From: Bidens hawaiensis
Lineage: Eukaryota; Streptophyta; Magnoliopsida; Asterales; Asteraceae
Assembly (NCBI GenBank): GCA_021521415.1
Contig: JAIQDT010007373.1
Coordinates: 1 to 64,000, forward strand
DNA: 64,000 nt
Direction: 5' to 3'
Below are positions 22,279-34,650 of this stretch, piece by piece. The position numbers and the translations under genes are program-made. Each line of letters starts with the position of its first letter. Position 1 is the first letter of the stretch. The notes under the pieces were generated by a model. It ran no database searches, had not been told where the DNA came from, and saw only the letters and a list, made by a program, of their open reading frames with translations.

Positions 22279-23529
22279 CTATAAAGAGAGAAAAATATAT
22301 GATACATATATAGGGTAAAAAATACAAAAATAAAAACTTGAATCGACACATAGCACAACGACCTTCACGAGCAATCACATTAGACAACTGTACTAAAAAG
22401 TCCTAACATGTATTCACACATCGTATCATGGCAAAACAACCAAACATTCATCATACAACTTAACTTATGATCACTTAGTTCACGAGACAGATTATAACAT
22501 GTACAAACTTATTTTATTCACTATGAAAAGATGAAGTATAAATTCTACAAAATTTAACACAATAGAATATTTGAATTAGGTTTCTCAAACAATTTTTATT
22601 ATATTTTTCTCATGCATACAAAACTCACAATAATTCAAGCATTAAAGATATGTACCAACAATTAAGCAGATTGCACAACAAACACTTGTTTAATGGTTCT
22701 ATCAACTCATTAATCCAAATTGTGACCAATTAGGTTGTCTTCAAAGCTCATAATACTAATTTTCAGAACTGGAACCAACCCGTTTGGTTTTGTCATTAGG
22801 GAGTTATGGTGTCGGAAAGACAGACCAGAATATAACTCCCCAAATCAGCTTTGACCAGTGTTTTTGTAAAATTATAAAAACTATTCAAAACTCGTCCAAA
22901 AATTACAAACTTTACCTTTCTGGAAACTAGACTCATAGTACTAAATCCTAGAATCAACAATCGTTCAATAATCATCGTTTAACATCAAGTTACATACCAA
23001 TAAATAAACAAAAACGAATCTGTCAACAATGAAAGAAGACGTACTAAGCTTCAATTACAAGTGAAATACATACCTTTTTAGGGATGAAAGAAGATGTACT
23101 AAGCTTCAATTACAAGAAATAACACTTAAAATTGAAAATCCCCAAACTTGGTTCTTAGGGTTCTTCACACTTAACACGAATCCGGCAAAAATCGAGATAG
23201 AATTGATGGAAACCGACACCATACGTGAATTTCTCTCACAAAAATAATAAGATTAGAGCCCGGAATCAAAGGATTTGGTTAAAAATTGAGTGAGTTAGAG
23301 AATTAAAGATGAAAGATGGTGGGTGTAGAGAGATGAAGATGAAGAAGAAGTAATGAAGAGAAAGAAAAAAAGGTAGGTTAATATGAAATTAGATTTAAGA
23401 ATGAGAGGGTAATTCAAAATTTTTTAAAGAAAAGAGGGGTGAATTTAATTTGAAATTTTAAGGGAAGTAAAATTAATAGGAAATAAATAGAATTAAATAT
23501 TTTTATTTTTAATTAAAATAAAGGGTTGT

Positions 23530-23556
23530 TAGTGTGTGTGTGTGTGTGTGTGTATA
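23530..23556. repeat. (GT)n microsatellite
   Basis: About 12 GT units. Confidence 0.95.
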
Positions 23557-23637
23557 TAACAACTAATTAAACCTTAAATAATATAACAAATTGTATTTTA
23601 AATATAAAAACATATAAAATAAATACAAGTGATGTTT

Positions 23638-24660
23638 ATAGTTGCTCTAAAAGAGTTGTATAAGAGTGTAGTAATCAGTGTTAACGCCCAATAATAAACC
23701 ATACGCTTATTAGTGGGTCATACTAGTTCTTGATTGGTGTGAGTGTCTCATTATAGCATCTATCATGTCACAGTTGCTTTAAAAGAGTTGTATAGGAGTG
23801 TCATTAGTCATGGTTAGGTGTTAACGCTCGAAACACACCATACTTTCGTCAATAGGCCTTATTTGGCTATCATTGGTCATAGACTTATAGTTAGATGTTA
23901 GTGTCTCTTGGTTACGTCATAGTTGCTTTAAGAAGTTTGTATATGACTATCATTAGTCATACTTAGATGTTAACGCCCAAAACATGTCATACATTCATCA
24001 ATGGGCCTTGAATGGTATTAGTGGCCATTATAGCATCTATCATGTCCCCGTTGCTACAAGAGGGTTGTATATGAGTGTAGTGAGCCATATGCATAGTTGG
24101 TCGTCATACTTTGCATTAATGGGTGGTCTTGGGGCTTGATTGTTGTTAGTGACCCATTGTAGTATCTATCATATCATAGTTGCTCTAAAAGGGTTGAATA
24201 TGAGTTTAGGGAGTCATAGTTTGGTTAACGCCCAACAATGTCTTACTTTCATCAATGGGCCTTATTGGACCTTAACTAGTGTTTGTGGCCCATTAAAGCA
24301 TTTATCACATCATAGTTGCTCTAATAAGGTTGTATAGGAATGTCATTAGTCATAGTTAGATGTTAATGGCCGATAACATGTGATACTTTCATCATAGGTC
24401 TTATTGGGCCTTGTTGGTGTTAGTGGCCCATTATAGCCTTTTTCATGTCATAGTCGCTCTAATGGGTCATATTAGGGCTTGAAATCTCTTAGTGCTCTAT
24501 TATGTCATGTGATATGTAACATTAGATATTTAAGGGTTATATCGTGTTATAGGGAGTCATATTAGACCATAATAAACAAAAACAACTCATACATGTCCTA
24601 ATGGATCATATTGGGCCTTGAAATCTCTAATGGCCCATTATGCATATAATTTTAAATTTT
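23638..24660. repeat. tandem array, unit about 130-140 bp, inside the CACTA element
   Basis: About seven diverged units, each beginning 'agttgctctaaaagrgttg' and running through 'gttaacgccca', 'catcaatgggcctt' and 'gtggcccattatagcatcta'. ORFs across it are artefacts. Confidence 0.85.
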
Positions 24661-25160
24661 GTCTTAAGAGGTACAACTCGAATAACCCGTCAATATACAT
24701 TAAACATAGGGGTGGAAAATGGGTTGGGTTGGGTCGAAACGGGTTATGAGTCGAAACGGGTCAGGTCCAAACGGGTCAATTAAAAAAAGGGGTTGTTATG
24801 GCTCGGGTCGAAATGGGTCAGGGTCATAAGGTTCGGGTCATAACGGGTCCGGGTCAAAATGGGTCAAGGTCGGAACGGGTCAAAACGGGTTTCGGGTCGT
24901 TTTTTTTAACAAGGACAACGGAGGAAATGTTTAGTTTTTTTTACTTTTTCCGTTTTTTATTTATAATTTGCCTTATGATTTTTTTTTTATTATTTTTGAA
25001 TATTTTTTTAATTTGTGTCTTAAGAGGTTCAACTCGCCTAACCCGTCAATATACATTAAACATAGGGGTGGCAAATGGGTTGGGTTGGGTCGAAATGGGT
25101 TATGGGTCGGAACGGGTCAGGGTCGAAACAGGTCAGGGTCGGAACGACTCAATTAAAAAA
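24655..25160. repeat. duplicated GGGTTGGGTCGAAACGGGTC block
   Basis: A segment starting 'gtcttaagaggt' and 'aacccgtcaatatacattaa', then repeating ACGGGTC words, occurs at about 24660-24900 and again at 25018-25160. 'aggggtggaaaatgggtt' resembles the end of a hAT-type MITE. Confidence 0.7.
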
Positions 25161-25239
25161 AATCGTTGGTGATAATAAGTAATGTCAACAGTACCAAAAG
25201 TCCTAACATGTATCCACACATCACGTATAATATCCGAAC

Positions 25240-27743
25240 ATCACGTATAATATCCGTAGGAACTTGTCTTTTAATCAAAGATAGTACATATTTTAAAACT
25301 TATTTATAATTCATTATCAATATTAGAAACTTGCACTTAGATATGTATTGGTGTCCAAATCCGAGCACTTGATCTTCGGCTTTTCGCTTCCATTTGTGGG
25401 CTTCGCCTAAAGCAATCCAATACCAAGTATTAGTTATTGAAAATATTTAAATATTATATATAAATAAGATATTAAACCCGGAGTAACATTAGTCAAAATA
25501 TTAAGCCAAACCAGGTCCAACGTAGTCTATGCCGGCTACCGTTATGCAACTCCAAAGATTCAATTTATTATGTATCTTAACTCGCCCGATTGATCATAAG
25601 CTTCGCGTACCTGTTTCTAATCATCATGATTAGAACCCATTAACATAATTACAACCCATTTAAATTAATCTTAATACTATTTCACGTCTCAACTAAAATT
25701 CAACTTTAGAAACGGTTACAACTTTTCAACATATTATTTACAACCCGTCTAAACAACTTAATGAATCATTTCTCTAATTAAATCATGCTACTAATTTAAT
25801 ATTCACCAACGAGTCAAATATTCATCTACTTACTATATTATTATTATAATCGACAAGTTGGTCCGAAACCCAAATCAAACCGTACTACACAATGCTAGTA
25901 CTATTTATATTCTAGACACGAGTAATTCCCACTTAGACATTTGGTAGGGTAAACTTCAAACAATAACGAGTTAAAGAATCAACCTTCAATTAATGGGTCA
26001 AGGCGGCCCGTATCCATTTGATATTCATAATAAATCAAAAGATACTAATAAGACTTGTAACTTCTTAAAATAGATGTAAGATAAACTTACCTTTGTTCGT
26101 AGGAGCTTGATTGCACTTCGTCCATTTGACTCGTTGGCTTCCAAGCTTCAACATACCTAGCTTGTTAAAGTCAACTTTCAACAAGTTAGAATACATAATG
26201 TGGACACTCAGAATTAGTATTCTTTATATTTTCATACCACTCTCATTCATACCGAATAATTAACAAGCCAAGAATCATCAATGTGTTCATCAAGTTATCA
26301 GTTAAACATTTTCAAGTCATTTATCCACTTCCCCCATTTTAACGGTTAACTCAGTACATATACGACTAGGCTATACTTAGCAACTTCATACATTATGGCA
26401 TTAATTTACATTAAAGCAGTTATGTCATAATCTCTTCTAAACAAGTGCGCTTACCATTTATTATTATGAAAAAAACTATTTTCAGTACTGCACCTTTTGT
26501 GCAGCACCTATTCACCTCAACTTTTGACCAGTTAAAAGTCAGAACTAACTTAATATGCTGAAAAGTAAAATGTAGTAAACTCACAGAGGTTTCCAAGCAT
26601 ATAAAGTTCACCTTTATCGGAGCTACGGTTTATTATATGTGATTTTTAGCAAAACAGGTCAGCAACCTATTTTCTGAGAAAACAGTATGCTGAATCTTTT
26701 GTATTGCTCTAGAAACTAACTGTTTTGAACAATATTTCATCCGAAACAGCTTTTCATGTTCACATACAACATATAAAACGTAGTAGTATCAAGGATCTTT
26801 TCAAGAATATAAAATACATCTTTCACGGATTTTTATACTATTTTATATGATTATTCAAAGAACAGGACAGCAACATAATTTAACTTCAAACAGCATGCTG
26901 TCATCATTTTAATCTACTGTTTTGATCCGTTTTATGTCTGAATTAGCTTATCGTGATCAAAGATGAAACCTAGTACATCAAAAGAGGTTTTCAAGCATGT
27001 ATAATACACATTCACCCGATTTTTCTATGATTTTATACGAATTTTATTACAGCAGTAATATGAATTTCACATCTTAACAACTCTTTTAATTCCTTGTTGG
27101 TTGAGACATTTTCACAAACACCTTGTGTGCATTCATTTGAAATCATTACTTTAAATCTCTACGCACAATCTGAAATGCGTATTTTCTCACACATTTTAAC
27201 AATGACCTCTTATGTTTGATGCATTACAACAATCAACTTATGTGTACAGATTATAATCATATAACCACATCCATAAAAGATCTCTAATTTATCAACTGTG
27301 TTCATCGAATATGGTATACTCTTGAACACAGTTTGACACTACTATGATAGAATCAACAATTGTAACTAGTAATAGATCACATAATCAATATTATCACTAT
27401 CAGTTCATAAATAATCACATAAAACACGTACTAGATCATCATGCATGAAGTGTAGATAACAAAGCCCCAACTTTAGGGTTAGAAACACTTACCCAATAAT
27501 CGATCTACTAGACGATGATTATGTATTTTCTAATGCTCGATTTGATAATCGATTTGAGAAGTGAAATCATCTGTTCTCCTTCTTGCTCGTTCTCTTCTTC
27601 TTGCTTATTTTCTTCTTTTGTCCACACACACATCCAGAACATCCAAAAATATACATCACCCGCCCTTTTGTTTTATTTCCTCTTTGACCCCTCTTTGGTT
27701 TAAAATCCATATTTATAAAAATCTTGAAATTTGGAATGTTACA
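25240..27743 (-). repeat. probable LTR (minus strand) inside the CACTA element, left edge uncertain
   Basis: On the minus strand the right end reads TGTAACATTCC at 27743, a gypsy-like LTR start, with a TATA-like 'ataaatatgg' just inside. The flank after it (27744-27800) matches CACTA interior seen at 22960-23030, and 25187-25225 matches 22387-22420, so a later insertion separates them. The left LTR end was not found. About three tandem units of roughly 200 bp (26530-27070, sharing 'aaacagcatgctg') lie inside. Confidence 0.55.
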
Positions 27744-28029
27744 TAATTGTTGTTTAACATCGAGTTACAGACCAATCAATAAACGAGAACGAATCTGTCA
27801 ACCAACTGATCTCAACAAAACTCAAACCCTAACATTTTTTGACATCTCTAGGGTTCTAATTAATCATGTTGAAAACCCCCGTTAGATTTGATCGCATGAT
27901 GGTTGATGAAGTTTGGAGCAAGAATCAAAGTGATGAAGAAGAGTAAAGTGCTTCAATCAATGTTTATGGATTAAGTTTGTAACTGGGAGGAGGTGAAGGT
28001 GATGATACTTAGGAAAATAAAGCGTTTTA

Positions 28030-28602
28030 GCCATATAAAACTAAACTACTCTTTGGTCACATAACCTCGTATAAGTGGCCATATATTTTAAGCGTTTAAG
28101 CCACACTACTAATAAATACAATGGTTGTTCATCATATTTTGCCACATTATTAAAAATGTGGCTAACAAATGTGACATTAGGCCACACAACGTAATATAAG
28201 TGGCTATATCTTTTACCTTTTAGACACACCTCTTATCAATACAGTAGCCGTTCGTCATATTTGGCCACACTATTAAAACATGTGGCTAGTTAAATGTCAA
28301 AGTTTGTGGCTAATGCATGTGTTTTTGGTCACATGTATCAAAGATCAAACAAACTATGACAGTAGGTCACATTTCGCCACACGTTTTTATAATGTGGCTA
28401 GCTTTTGTCACAGTTTTTTTTAAAGTGTGGCAAAAAGTACCTGAGTAGGTATAGAATGGTCACATGAAGAATAACATGTGTGGCAAAAACATTCTGAAAG
28501 GTTTTCAAACATGGTCAAATACCTTTTAGCCACACATTTAAGCCGAAGTGTGGCAAATCGCCCAGACCACATGTGTGGCTAAAAGTCGATTTTCACATAG
28601 TG
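28030..28602. repeat. right subterminal repeats of the CACTA element
   Basis: Dense GTGTGGCTA / TAGCCACAC motifs run up to the terminal CACATAGTG. Confidence 0.85.
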
Positions 28603-28855
28603 TCCCTTTCTTGTCTATCTCAGATATTATTAGGGTCTGATCCCTTTCTTCTCTATCTCAGATATTATAAGTGTCTGATCCCTCTTTCTTCATCTTCGTA
28701 CATACTATCTTTTCATACCCATATACATACATACTTTCTTTAATCATTCATACATATTCATATGTTGTACATATATCTAACATACACATTCCTCTATCAT
28801 ATAGATACCTCCCTTGTTAGCACATGCAATATCCGAAGATCGTTCACATACCGAC

Positions 28856-29902
28856 TGTTTTGGACAAAAATCAGCTAATGATCAAGTATCTAAATCTGTT
28901 ATGTGAGGTAAGGTGCCAATTCGATAATAACAAGTGTATAAGTGTGATATCGGTGAACACAATGGTTTGATCACGAGGGAAAAAGCCCTTAACCAAGATA
29001 GTCTTACTTCGGTCAAAACTTATCAAGGCAATCGTTGGTAAAATAGCTCCGGTCAATGATTAATAAGATAATCTTTGGTCGAAGCACTTTAGTCAATGAT
29101 CAACAAGGTAACCTTTGGTCGATGAGTATATGGTTATCTCGGTCTCCGGCAAAAAAAACCCCCGGACGGTGAAAACTATCACCGTCAAGTTTATTAATGA
29201 ACAAAACGCGATTACAAGTGTGTTGGAGAATATGATCGAGATTACAATGAAAGCTAGTGTTGAGAGAGTGTTTAGTTCTGCTCAAGTGTGTGTGTAAGTA
29301 CATGTGTTGAATAATAACCTAATCGATCATAAACTCACTATATAAAGAAAATACAAATAACAACCTTTCCTAAAAATCCGGAAGTCTTCCACTAACCACT
29401 CCATGACTTTGACCACGTGCCTATAGTCATCCAGTAGCGAATTAAGTGGAGGACCAGGTCTAGGAACCGTTAATGTTGATAAATATCAACATTCATATGA
29501 GAAACAATCGTTAACGGCACCAAATACCGAGGATCCATGATCCTAACATAGCTCTCGAACTCTTCAGAAGGATAATTGATCCAGACACGTCTTCAAGGAT
29601 AACATATCCTCAGTACTCAGTTATTTGTGACACAACAAGAAGTCCTATAAATCCGCCACCTTCCCACTATCTTCATCCACGACTTTGACCACGTGTTTGA
29701 CAAGTCCAATAGCGAGATATCCGGTGGAATAAGTCTTGGAGCCGTTATACTTATTAAATAACAACCTACACAAAAGAAACAATTGTTAATAATACCAAGT
29801 ACTGAGGACCACTGACCCTGACAGGATCTGTCTAAAGATAACTGATCCAAGAACACATGTCATGATAACGTATCCACAGTGTCAAATTTCCGTGCACTAA
29901 CA
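28856..29902 (-). repeat. Tat element copy 1, 3' LTR
   Basis: 1047 bp. On the minus strand it reads TGTTAGTGCACGG to TTTTGTCCAAAACA. A TATA-like TTTATATAG (minus) lies near 29340. Confidence 0.93.
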
Positions 29903-29925
29903 ATTGCCCCTAAAATGGCGGTTGT
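29903..29925 (-). other. Tat copy 1 polypurine-tract region
   Basis: On the minus strand a TTTTAGGGGCAA run abuts the 3' LTR, where plus-strand synthesis would be primed. The matching site in copy 2 (57849-57871) has TTTGGGGGCAA. Confidence 0.6.
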
Positions 29926-30099
29926 GATAAGATCATAGCTGTCATTTTGCCTTTAAATTCAGACTTCCTGCAAAAACAGATTAGATTTGACAAGCTAGGT
30001 ATATATATCTACAGAGTTTGAGAACTTCCCTTCAAGCTATATATCCAAAACCTCTTATTCTTCTTGCAAATCATAAACAACTTGTAACACCTGTTTAAC

Positions 30100-31365
30100 C
30101 CGGGTGGATGATCCATTTTTTTGAATGGTGAAATCCGGGTTAAGATTTTTGGCTAAGTACAAGTGACTTATGATTAATAATAATTGAAAACTTTTGACTA
30201 TTCGCTTATTACTTGTTATTTTGAAAGTTTGTTTGAAATAGCTTTAGACTTGTTGAAAGTTTTGAGAAATATTCTTTAGTAAAAAGTTTTTAGGATAAAA
30301 TATCCTTGCAAAAACAAACCAGGATCTTAAATCCTTATAAAAATAGATTGAGAATAATGAATCCTTATATCTATGAAGATATAAACTGAAATCAAATAAG
30401 TGTAAACCGATAAACAGAAATCATACCGTAAGGTCTGGTTAGACCAAAGTTACCATAAGTATTGATCTTTTTGCAATCCTTATAAAACTGAATTAAAGGA
30501 TTTTGAATCCATAAGTATTGATCCTTCGGTGATCCTCAGAATCTAATTTATGATACCTGATGCAAATAACTTACGATAATATTAGGGATTAAACCTAATA
30601 AACCGGGGACAAGCCCATAAAATAAACTAGGGACAAGCCCAACAAACTGGGGACAAGCCCATAAAATAAACAGGGGACAAGCCCATAAAATAAACTGGGA
30701 ATAAGCCCGTGAAACTGGGAAAAACCCGTGTAATCTGGGGACAAGCCCGTGAAACTGGTGTTAAACTGGCGACATGGCCCTTGAGAAGAGGTGAAAACCC
30801 CTTAAACCTTAGGATTAAACTGGCGACAAGGCCCTTGAGAAGAGATGAAAACCCCTTAAACCTTAGGATTAAACTGGCGACAAGGCCCTTGAGAAGAGGT
30901 GAAAACCCCTTAAACCTTAGGATATGGTACGTCTACCATAATTCGTAGGATCCTCCATATAGCCGGAGACAACGAAATTGTTAGCCACTAAGCGTGTACT
31001 GGTCCCGCTGCCCCGAACTATATGTTGGATAGTGTACGCAACTGGCGATCGTGAGAAAGGTGAAAACCATTAAACCGTAGGGGATATGAGCATCGGGGGT
31101 CATATCCAATCGTGAGCAAGGCCAAGGGAAATAGTATAGTACCTTAAATGTAAAGGAGAGGTGGCCAACCTCTTAGACATTGAACCTCTTGTTGAAATCT
31201 GCATTGTTACTTAAAAACTTGGAAAAGATAAATATTAAGAATACATTATCCTTAAAATAACAAGAATATGAAATGAATAAGTGATCAGATAGATATTACC
31301 AATTTTAGGATCCTTGATCCTAGATGGATGCTTGATTTTCGAAGGATACTAGATCTTGACTAGAA
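30100..31365. other. non-coding 3' spacer of Tat copy 1
   Basis: No gene is supported between the integrase end and the 3' LTR. It carries the GGGGACAAGCCC array. Copy 2 has a homologous spacer (about 58040-59275). Confidence 0.7.
30600..30922. repeat. two adjacent minisatellites in Tat copy 1 3' spacer
   Basis: About seven units of GGGGACAAGCCCATAAAATA-type (about 25 bp) are followed by three nearly perfect 54-bp units containing 'ggcgacaaggccct' and 'aaccccttaaacctta'. Copy 2 has more of the first unit and lacks the 54-bp array. Confidence 0.9.
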
Positions 31366-33139
31366 AAAATAATTTTTGAGATGGATAGCATTCCATGCTC
31401 TGGGTAACCTGTTTCCTTCCATGGTTAGCTAGTGATATGTCCCCTTCCTAGCTTCTGACTCGATCAAGTAGGGACCTTCCCATTTGGGTGCTAACTTTCC
31501 ATCTGCTAGATTAGTTGTGTTTTGGAAGGCTTTCCTCAAGACTAGATCTCCTTCCTGAAATCTTCTGATCCTTGTATTCTTGTTGTATGCCCCAGCTACC
31601 CTTTGTTGATAAGCTGCCATTCTAATCTTGGCTAGGTCTCTGAGTTCTTCTACAGTATCCAAGTCTTCAAGAAGGATTTCTTCATTGGCTTCAGGATCAC
31701 GGATGCTCGTTCTTGCCGTAGGAACCACCATTTCTGTGGGAATTACTGCTTCTGATCCAAACACCAATGAGAAGGGTGTTTGGCCTTTTGCATTATTAGG
31801 CGTAGTCTTGTCTACCCAAAGAACATAAGGAAGTTCTTCAGCCCATTTTCCCTTCTTCGATCCTAGCTTCTTCTTTAGATTGTTGATGATGATCTCTTGA
31901 CCATTGGCTTGAGGGTGAACCGGAGTGGAAGTAATCATTTTGATGCCCCAACTGTCACAAAAGTTAGTGGTTCTATTCCCGATAAACTAGGAACCATTGT
32001 CACAAACAATTTCTGCAGGAATACCAAATCTAGTTTTAATATTTCGTATAATAAAAGATGTTACTTCCCTTTCTCGGATTTGTACAAATGCTTCTGCCTC
32101 AATCCATTTGGAGAAGTAGTCAGTCATAGCAAGCATAAAGACCTTTCCACCGGGTGCTTTTGGTAGCTTGCCCACAATATCCATTCCCCATTTCAAGAAG
32201 GGCCATGAAGAGGATATAGGATACAAAGGCTCTGCCGGCTGGTGAAGGATGTTTGCATGTCTTTGGCAAGCATCACATTTCCTTGAATACTCCACTGCAT
32301 CCTTCTTCATTGTTGGCCAGAAGTATCCAGTTCTAAGTATCCTGGAAAATAACGCTCTTCCACCTGTGTGATTGTCGCAATCTCCTTCGTGAAAGTCCTT
32401 GAGTACTTCTTGGATCTCAGGATCCCCGATGCACCTCAGATATGGACCTACAAGAGATTTTCTATATACCATATCATCTAATAAAATATATTTGGATACC
32501 TTGAGTTTGAAGGACGTGGGATTTTCTGTGGCTGAAATTTCTCCAGTCTGAATGTAGTTCTTGATAGGATGGATCCATGACCCTTTGTTATTTGAGGGTA
32601 AAGGATCCCAGAGCATGATTTCTTTATCATTCGTTATCTCTCCAACTTCCTGTTCTCCTTTTGCTCGCGAGAGAATGTGGATTATTGGGATTTTCAAATC
32701 CTCAGGAATCTTCAGAGATAAGGCTAAGTTTGCTAAGGCATCTGCCCCAACGTTTTCTTCCCTCGGTACCTGTGTAATACTAAATATTTTGAAGGATTTC
32801 GATAACTCCTTCACAACATCTAAATATTTCATTAGTTTCTCACCTTTAACAGCATACGAGCCATTAAAGTGGTTAGTTATCAATAAAGAATCTACATAAA
32901 CTTGAAGATACCTGATCCTCATGTTTTTAGCTAATTGCAAACCTTCTATTAAAGCCTCGTACTCTGCTTCATTGTTTGTTGCCTGAAACTCACAAGCTAT
33001 GGACTAGGGACATATGTCCCCTGTGGCGATTTCAGTAGGATCCCTAATCCCGTTCCTCTCACGTTGGATGCTCCATCCGTGAAGAGTATCCAAGGGTCCT
33101 TTGTCTTTCCAGTTGTTGGACTTCCAAGTCAGCTTCTTT
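31366..33139 (-). pseudogene. Tat copy 1 second RNase H and integrase, disabled
   Basis: Minus strand. The Tat-type RNase H remnant (about 33139-32650) shows FQATNNEAEYEAL, VDSLL and GADALANLA; a stop (TAG) lies at 33004-33006. Integrase follows: an HHCC zinc-binding domain with CDACQRH and a DDE core with GMDIVGKLP and VCDNGS. A CAG-to-TAG stop (31987-31989) falls right after VCDNGS. The segment holding the catalytic Glu (QAESSNK in copy 2) has a 15-bp deletion. Another stop truncates the C-terminus at 31429. Integrase would insert the cDNA in the genome; this copy could not. Confidence 0.9.
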
Positions 33140-34626
33140 TTATAGATCACTAGTGAAATCAGCCACAAAGTCAGCTAATGCTTGAGACTTTATTGCTGTT
33201 CTTGGCTCGTATTGTATATCATATGCACTTAACTTTACAGCCCATTTAGCCATTCTACCTGATAACTCTAGTTTTCTAAGAACATTCTTTACCGGATAGT
33301 TAGTTCTCAAAATAACAGGGTGAGTTTTAAAATAATGTCTCAGTTTAGTAGAAGCCATAATAAGTGCAAGAATTAGCTTTTCTAAATGAGAATACCTGGA
33401 CTCCGCATCTAAAAGACTTTTACTTACATAGTATACGGGATGTTGTTCACCTTCATGATCTTTTACCAAGACTGCACTCACTGCATTTCCTGAAACAGCA
33501 AGATATAGATAAAAGGATTCTCCATCCACAGGCTTCATCAGAGCTGGAGCCGAGGATAAGTAATCCTTCGGGCCTGTAAGAGCAGCTTCATGTTTTTTAG
33601 TCCACTCAAACTTCTTGTTCTTTCTAAGGATATCGTAGAAGTCTTTGCACTTCTCGGGTGATCTTGAGATGAACCTATTCAGGGCTGCTATTCTTCCGGT
33701 GAGTCTCTGGACGTATTTGGCATTTGCAAGAGATTTGATATTGACAATAGCTTCGATCTGCTCCGGGCTTGCATCAATTCCTCTCTTTGTGACCATATAT
33801 CCTAGAAACTTTCCAGCCTTAACACCGAAGTGGCATTTGGACGGATTTAGTTTCATGTTATACTGGTCAAAGATATTGAATGCTTCCTCGAGGTATCTGA
33901 GGTGATCCTCTGCCTTCTTTGATTTTACCACCATATCATTTATGTATACCTCCATAGTCTTTCCCAATTGGTCCTTGAACATCATGTTGACTAGTCTTTG
34001 GTACGTTGCTCCTGCATTTCTTAGTCCGAATGGCATAGCAGTATAACAATATATGCCGGTTGGAGTCATGAATGTTGTATCCTCTTGATCAGATGGTTCC
34101 ATCTATATTTGTTGGAATCCAGAGGAAGCATCCATAAAGGTGAGCATTTCATGTCCAGTAGTTGCATCCACCATGGCATCTATATGTGGTAATGGGAAAG
34201 CATCCTCGGGGCATGCCTTGTTTAAATCCGTGAAATCGACACACACCCTCCACTTTCCATTTTTTTTTTAACAACAACCACATTAGCTAGCCATTGAGGA
34301 TAATGAACCTCTCTGATCATACCGGCCTTAAGAAGTTTTTCAACTTCTTCTTGTATGATCTTGTTCCTCTCAGGAGCGAATTTTCTTCGCTTCTGATGGA
34401 CGGGCTTAACAGATAAATCAAGGCCGAGTTTATGAGTAATTACCTCTTCCGAAATACCTGTCATGTCTGAGTGCTTGAAGGCAAAAGTTGATCTCCTTCG
34501 CCCTAGGAAGGATATTATATCCTCCTCGATTTTGCTGGGGATACTGGATCCTATGAACACTTTTATCTCTGGATCTTCGGGGTCCAATGATACTTCTTTG
34601 ATGTCTTTCTCCCGAGCTTCCAGCAC
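33140..34626 (-). pseudogene. Tat copy 1 reverse transcriptase and RNase H, disabled
   Basis: Minus strand. The N-terminal part (34626-34222) carries the gypsy RT start with an FAPERNKIIQEEVEKLLKAG stretch. A frameshift sits at the A-run near 34261-34269, and a TAG stop (34103-34105) replaces Gln before MEPSDQE. The finger and palm regions follow (TPTGIYCYTAMPFGL). The catalytic YxDD motif reads YIND, so an essential Asp is Asn. The usual RNase H domain (YLYLAVSGNAVSAVLV, then YVSKSL) runs to the frame end at 33140. RT converts element RNA to DNA; the Asp loss, stop and frameshift each disable it. Confidence 0.92.
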
Positions 34627-34650
34627 GTTCCTAGGGTGTTGCTGTAGTTT

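Larger units (their letters stand above)
16190..28602. mobile_element. CACTA (En/Spm) DNA transposon, 12.4 kb
   Basis: It begins CACTACGTGAA and ends TTTTCACATAGTG, the terminal inverted repeats of CACTA elements, and is flanked by a perfect TCC duplication (16187-16189, 28603-28605). Both subterminal regions are packed with TGTGGCTA/AGCCACAC motifs, the expected transposase-binding repeats. Inside are a 3.9-kb solo LTR, a decayed TNPA-like gene, a tandem array of about 130-bp units, a duplicated 'gggttgggtcg' block and a further LTR segment. No TNP2-type catalytic transposase was recognised, so it looks non-autonomous now. Confidence 0.92.

Noticed and set aside
24798..25172. 124-residue ORF rich in Gly/Arg/Val
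   Set aside because: It is built on the repeated ACGGGTC block, a transposon-type repeat.
29100..29303. 67-residue and 60-residue ORFs in the Tat LTR, also at 37870-38073
   Set aside because: They are conserved only because both LTRs are copies; no homology to any Tat protein.
30709..30948. 79-residue ORF with three LRRGENPLNLR repeats
   Set aside because: It is the translation of the 54-bp minisatellite in the Tat 3' spacer; copy 2 lacks it.
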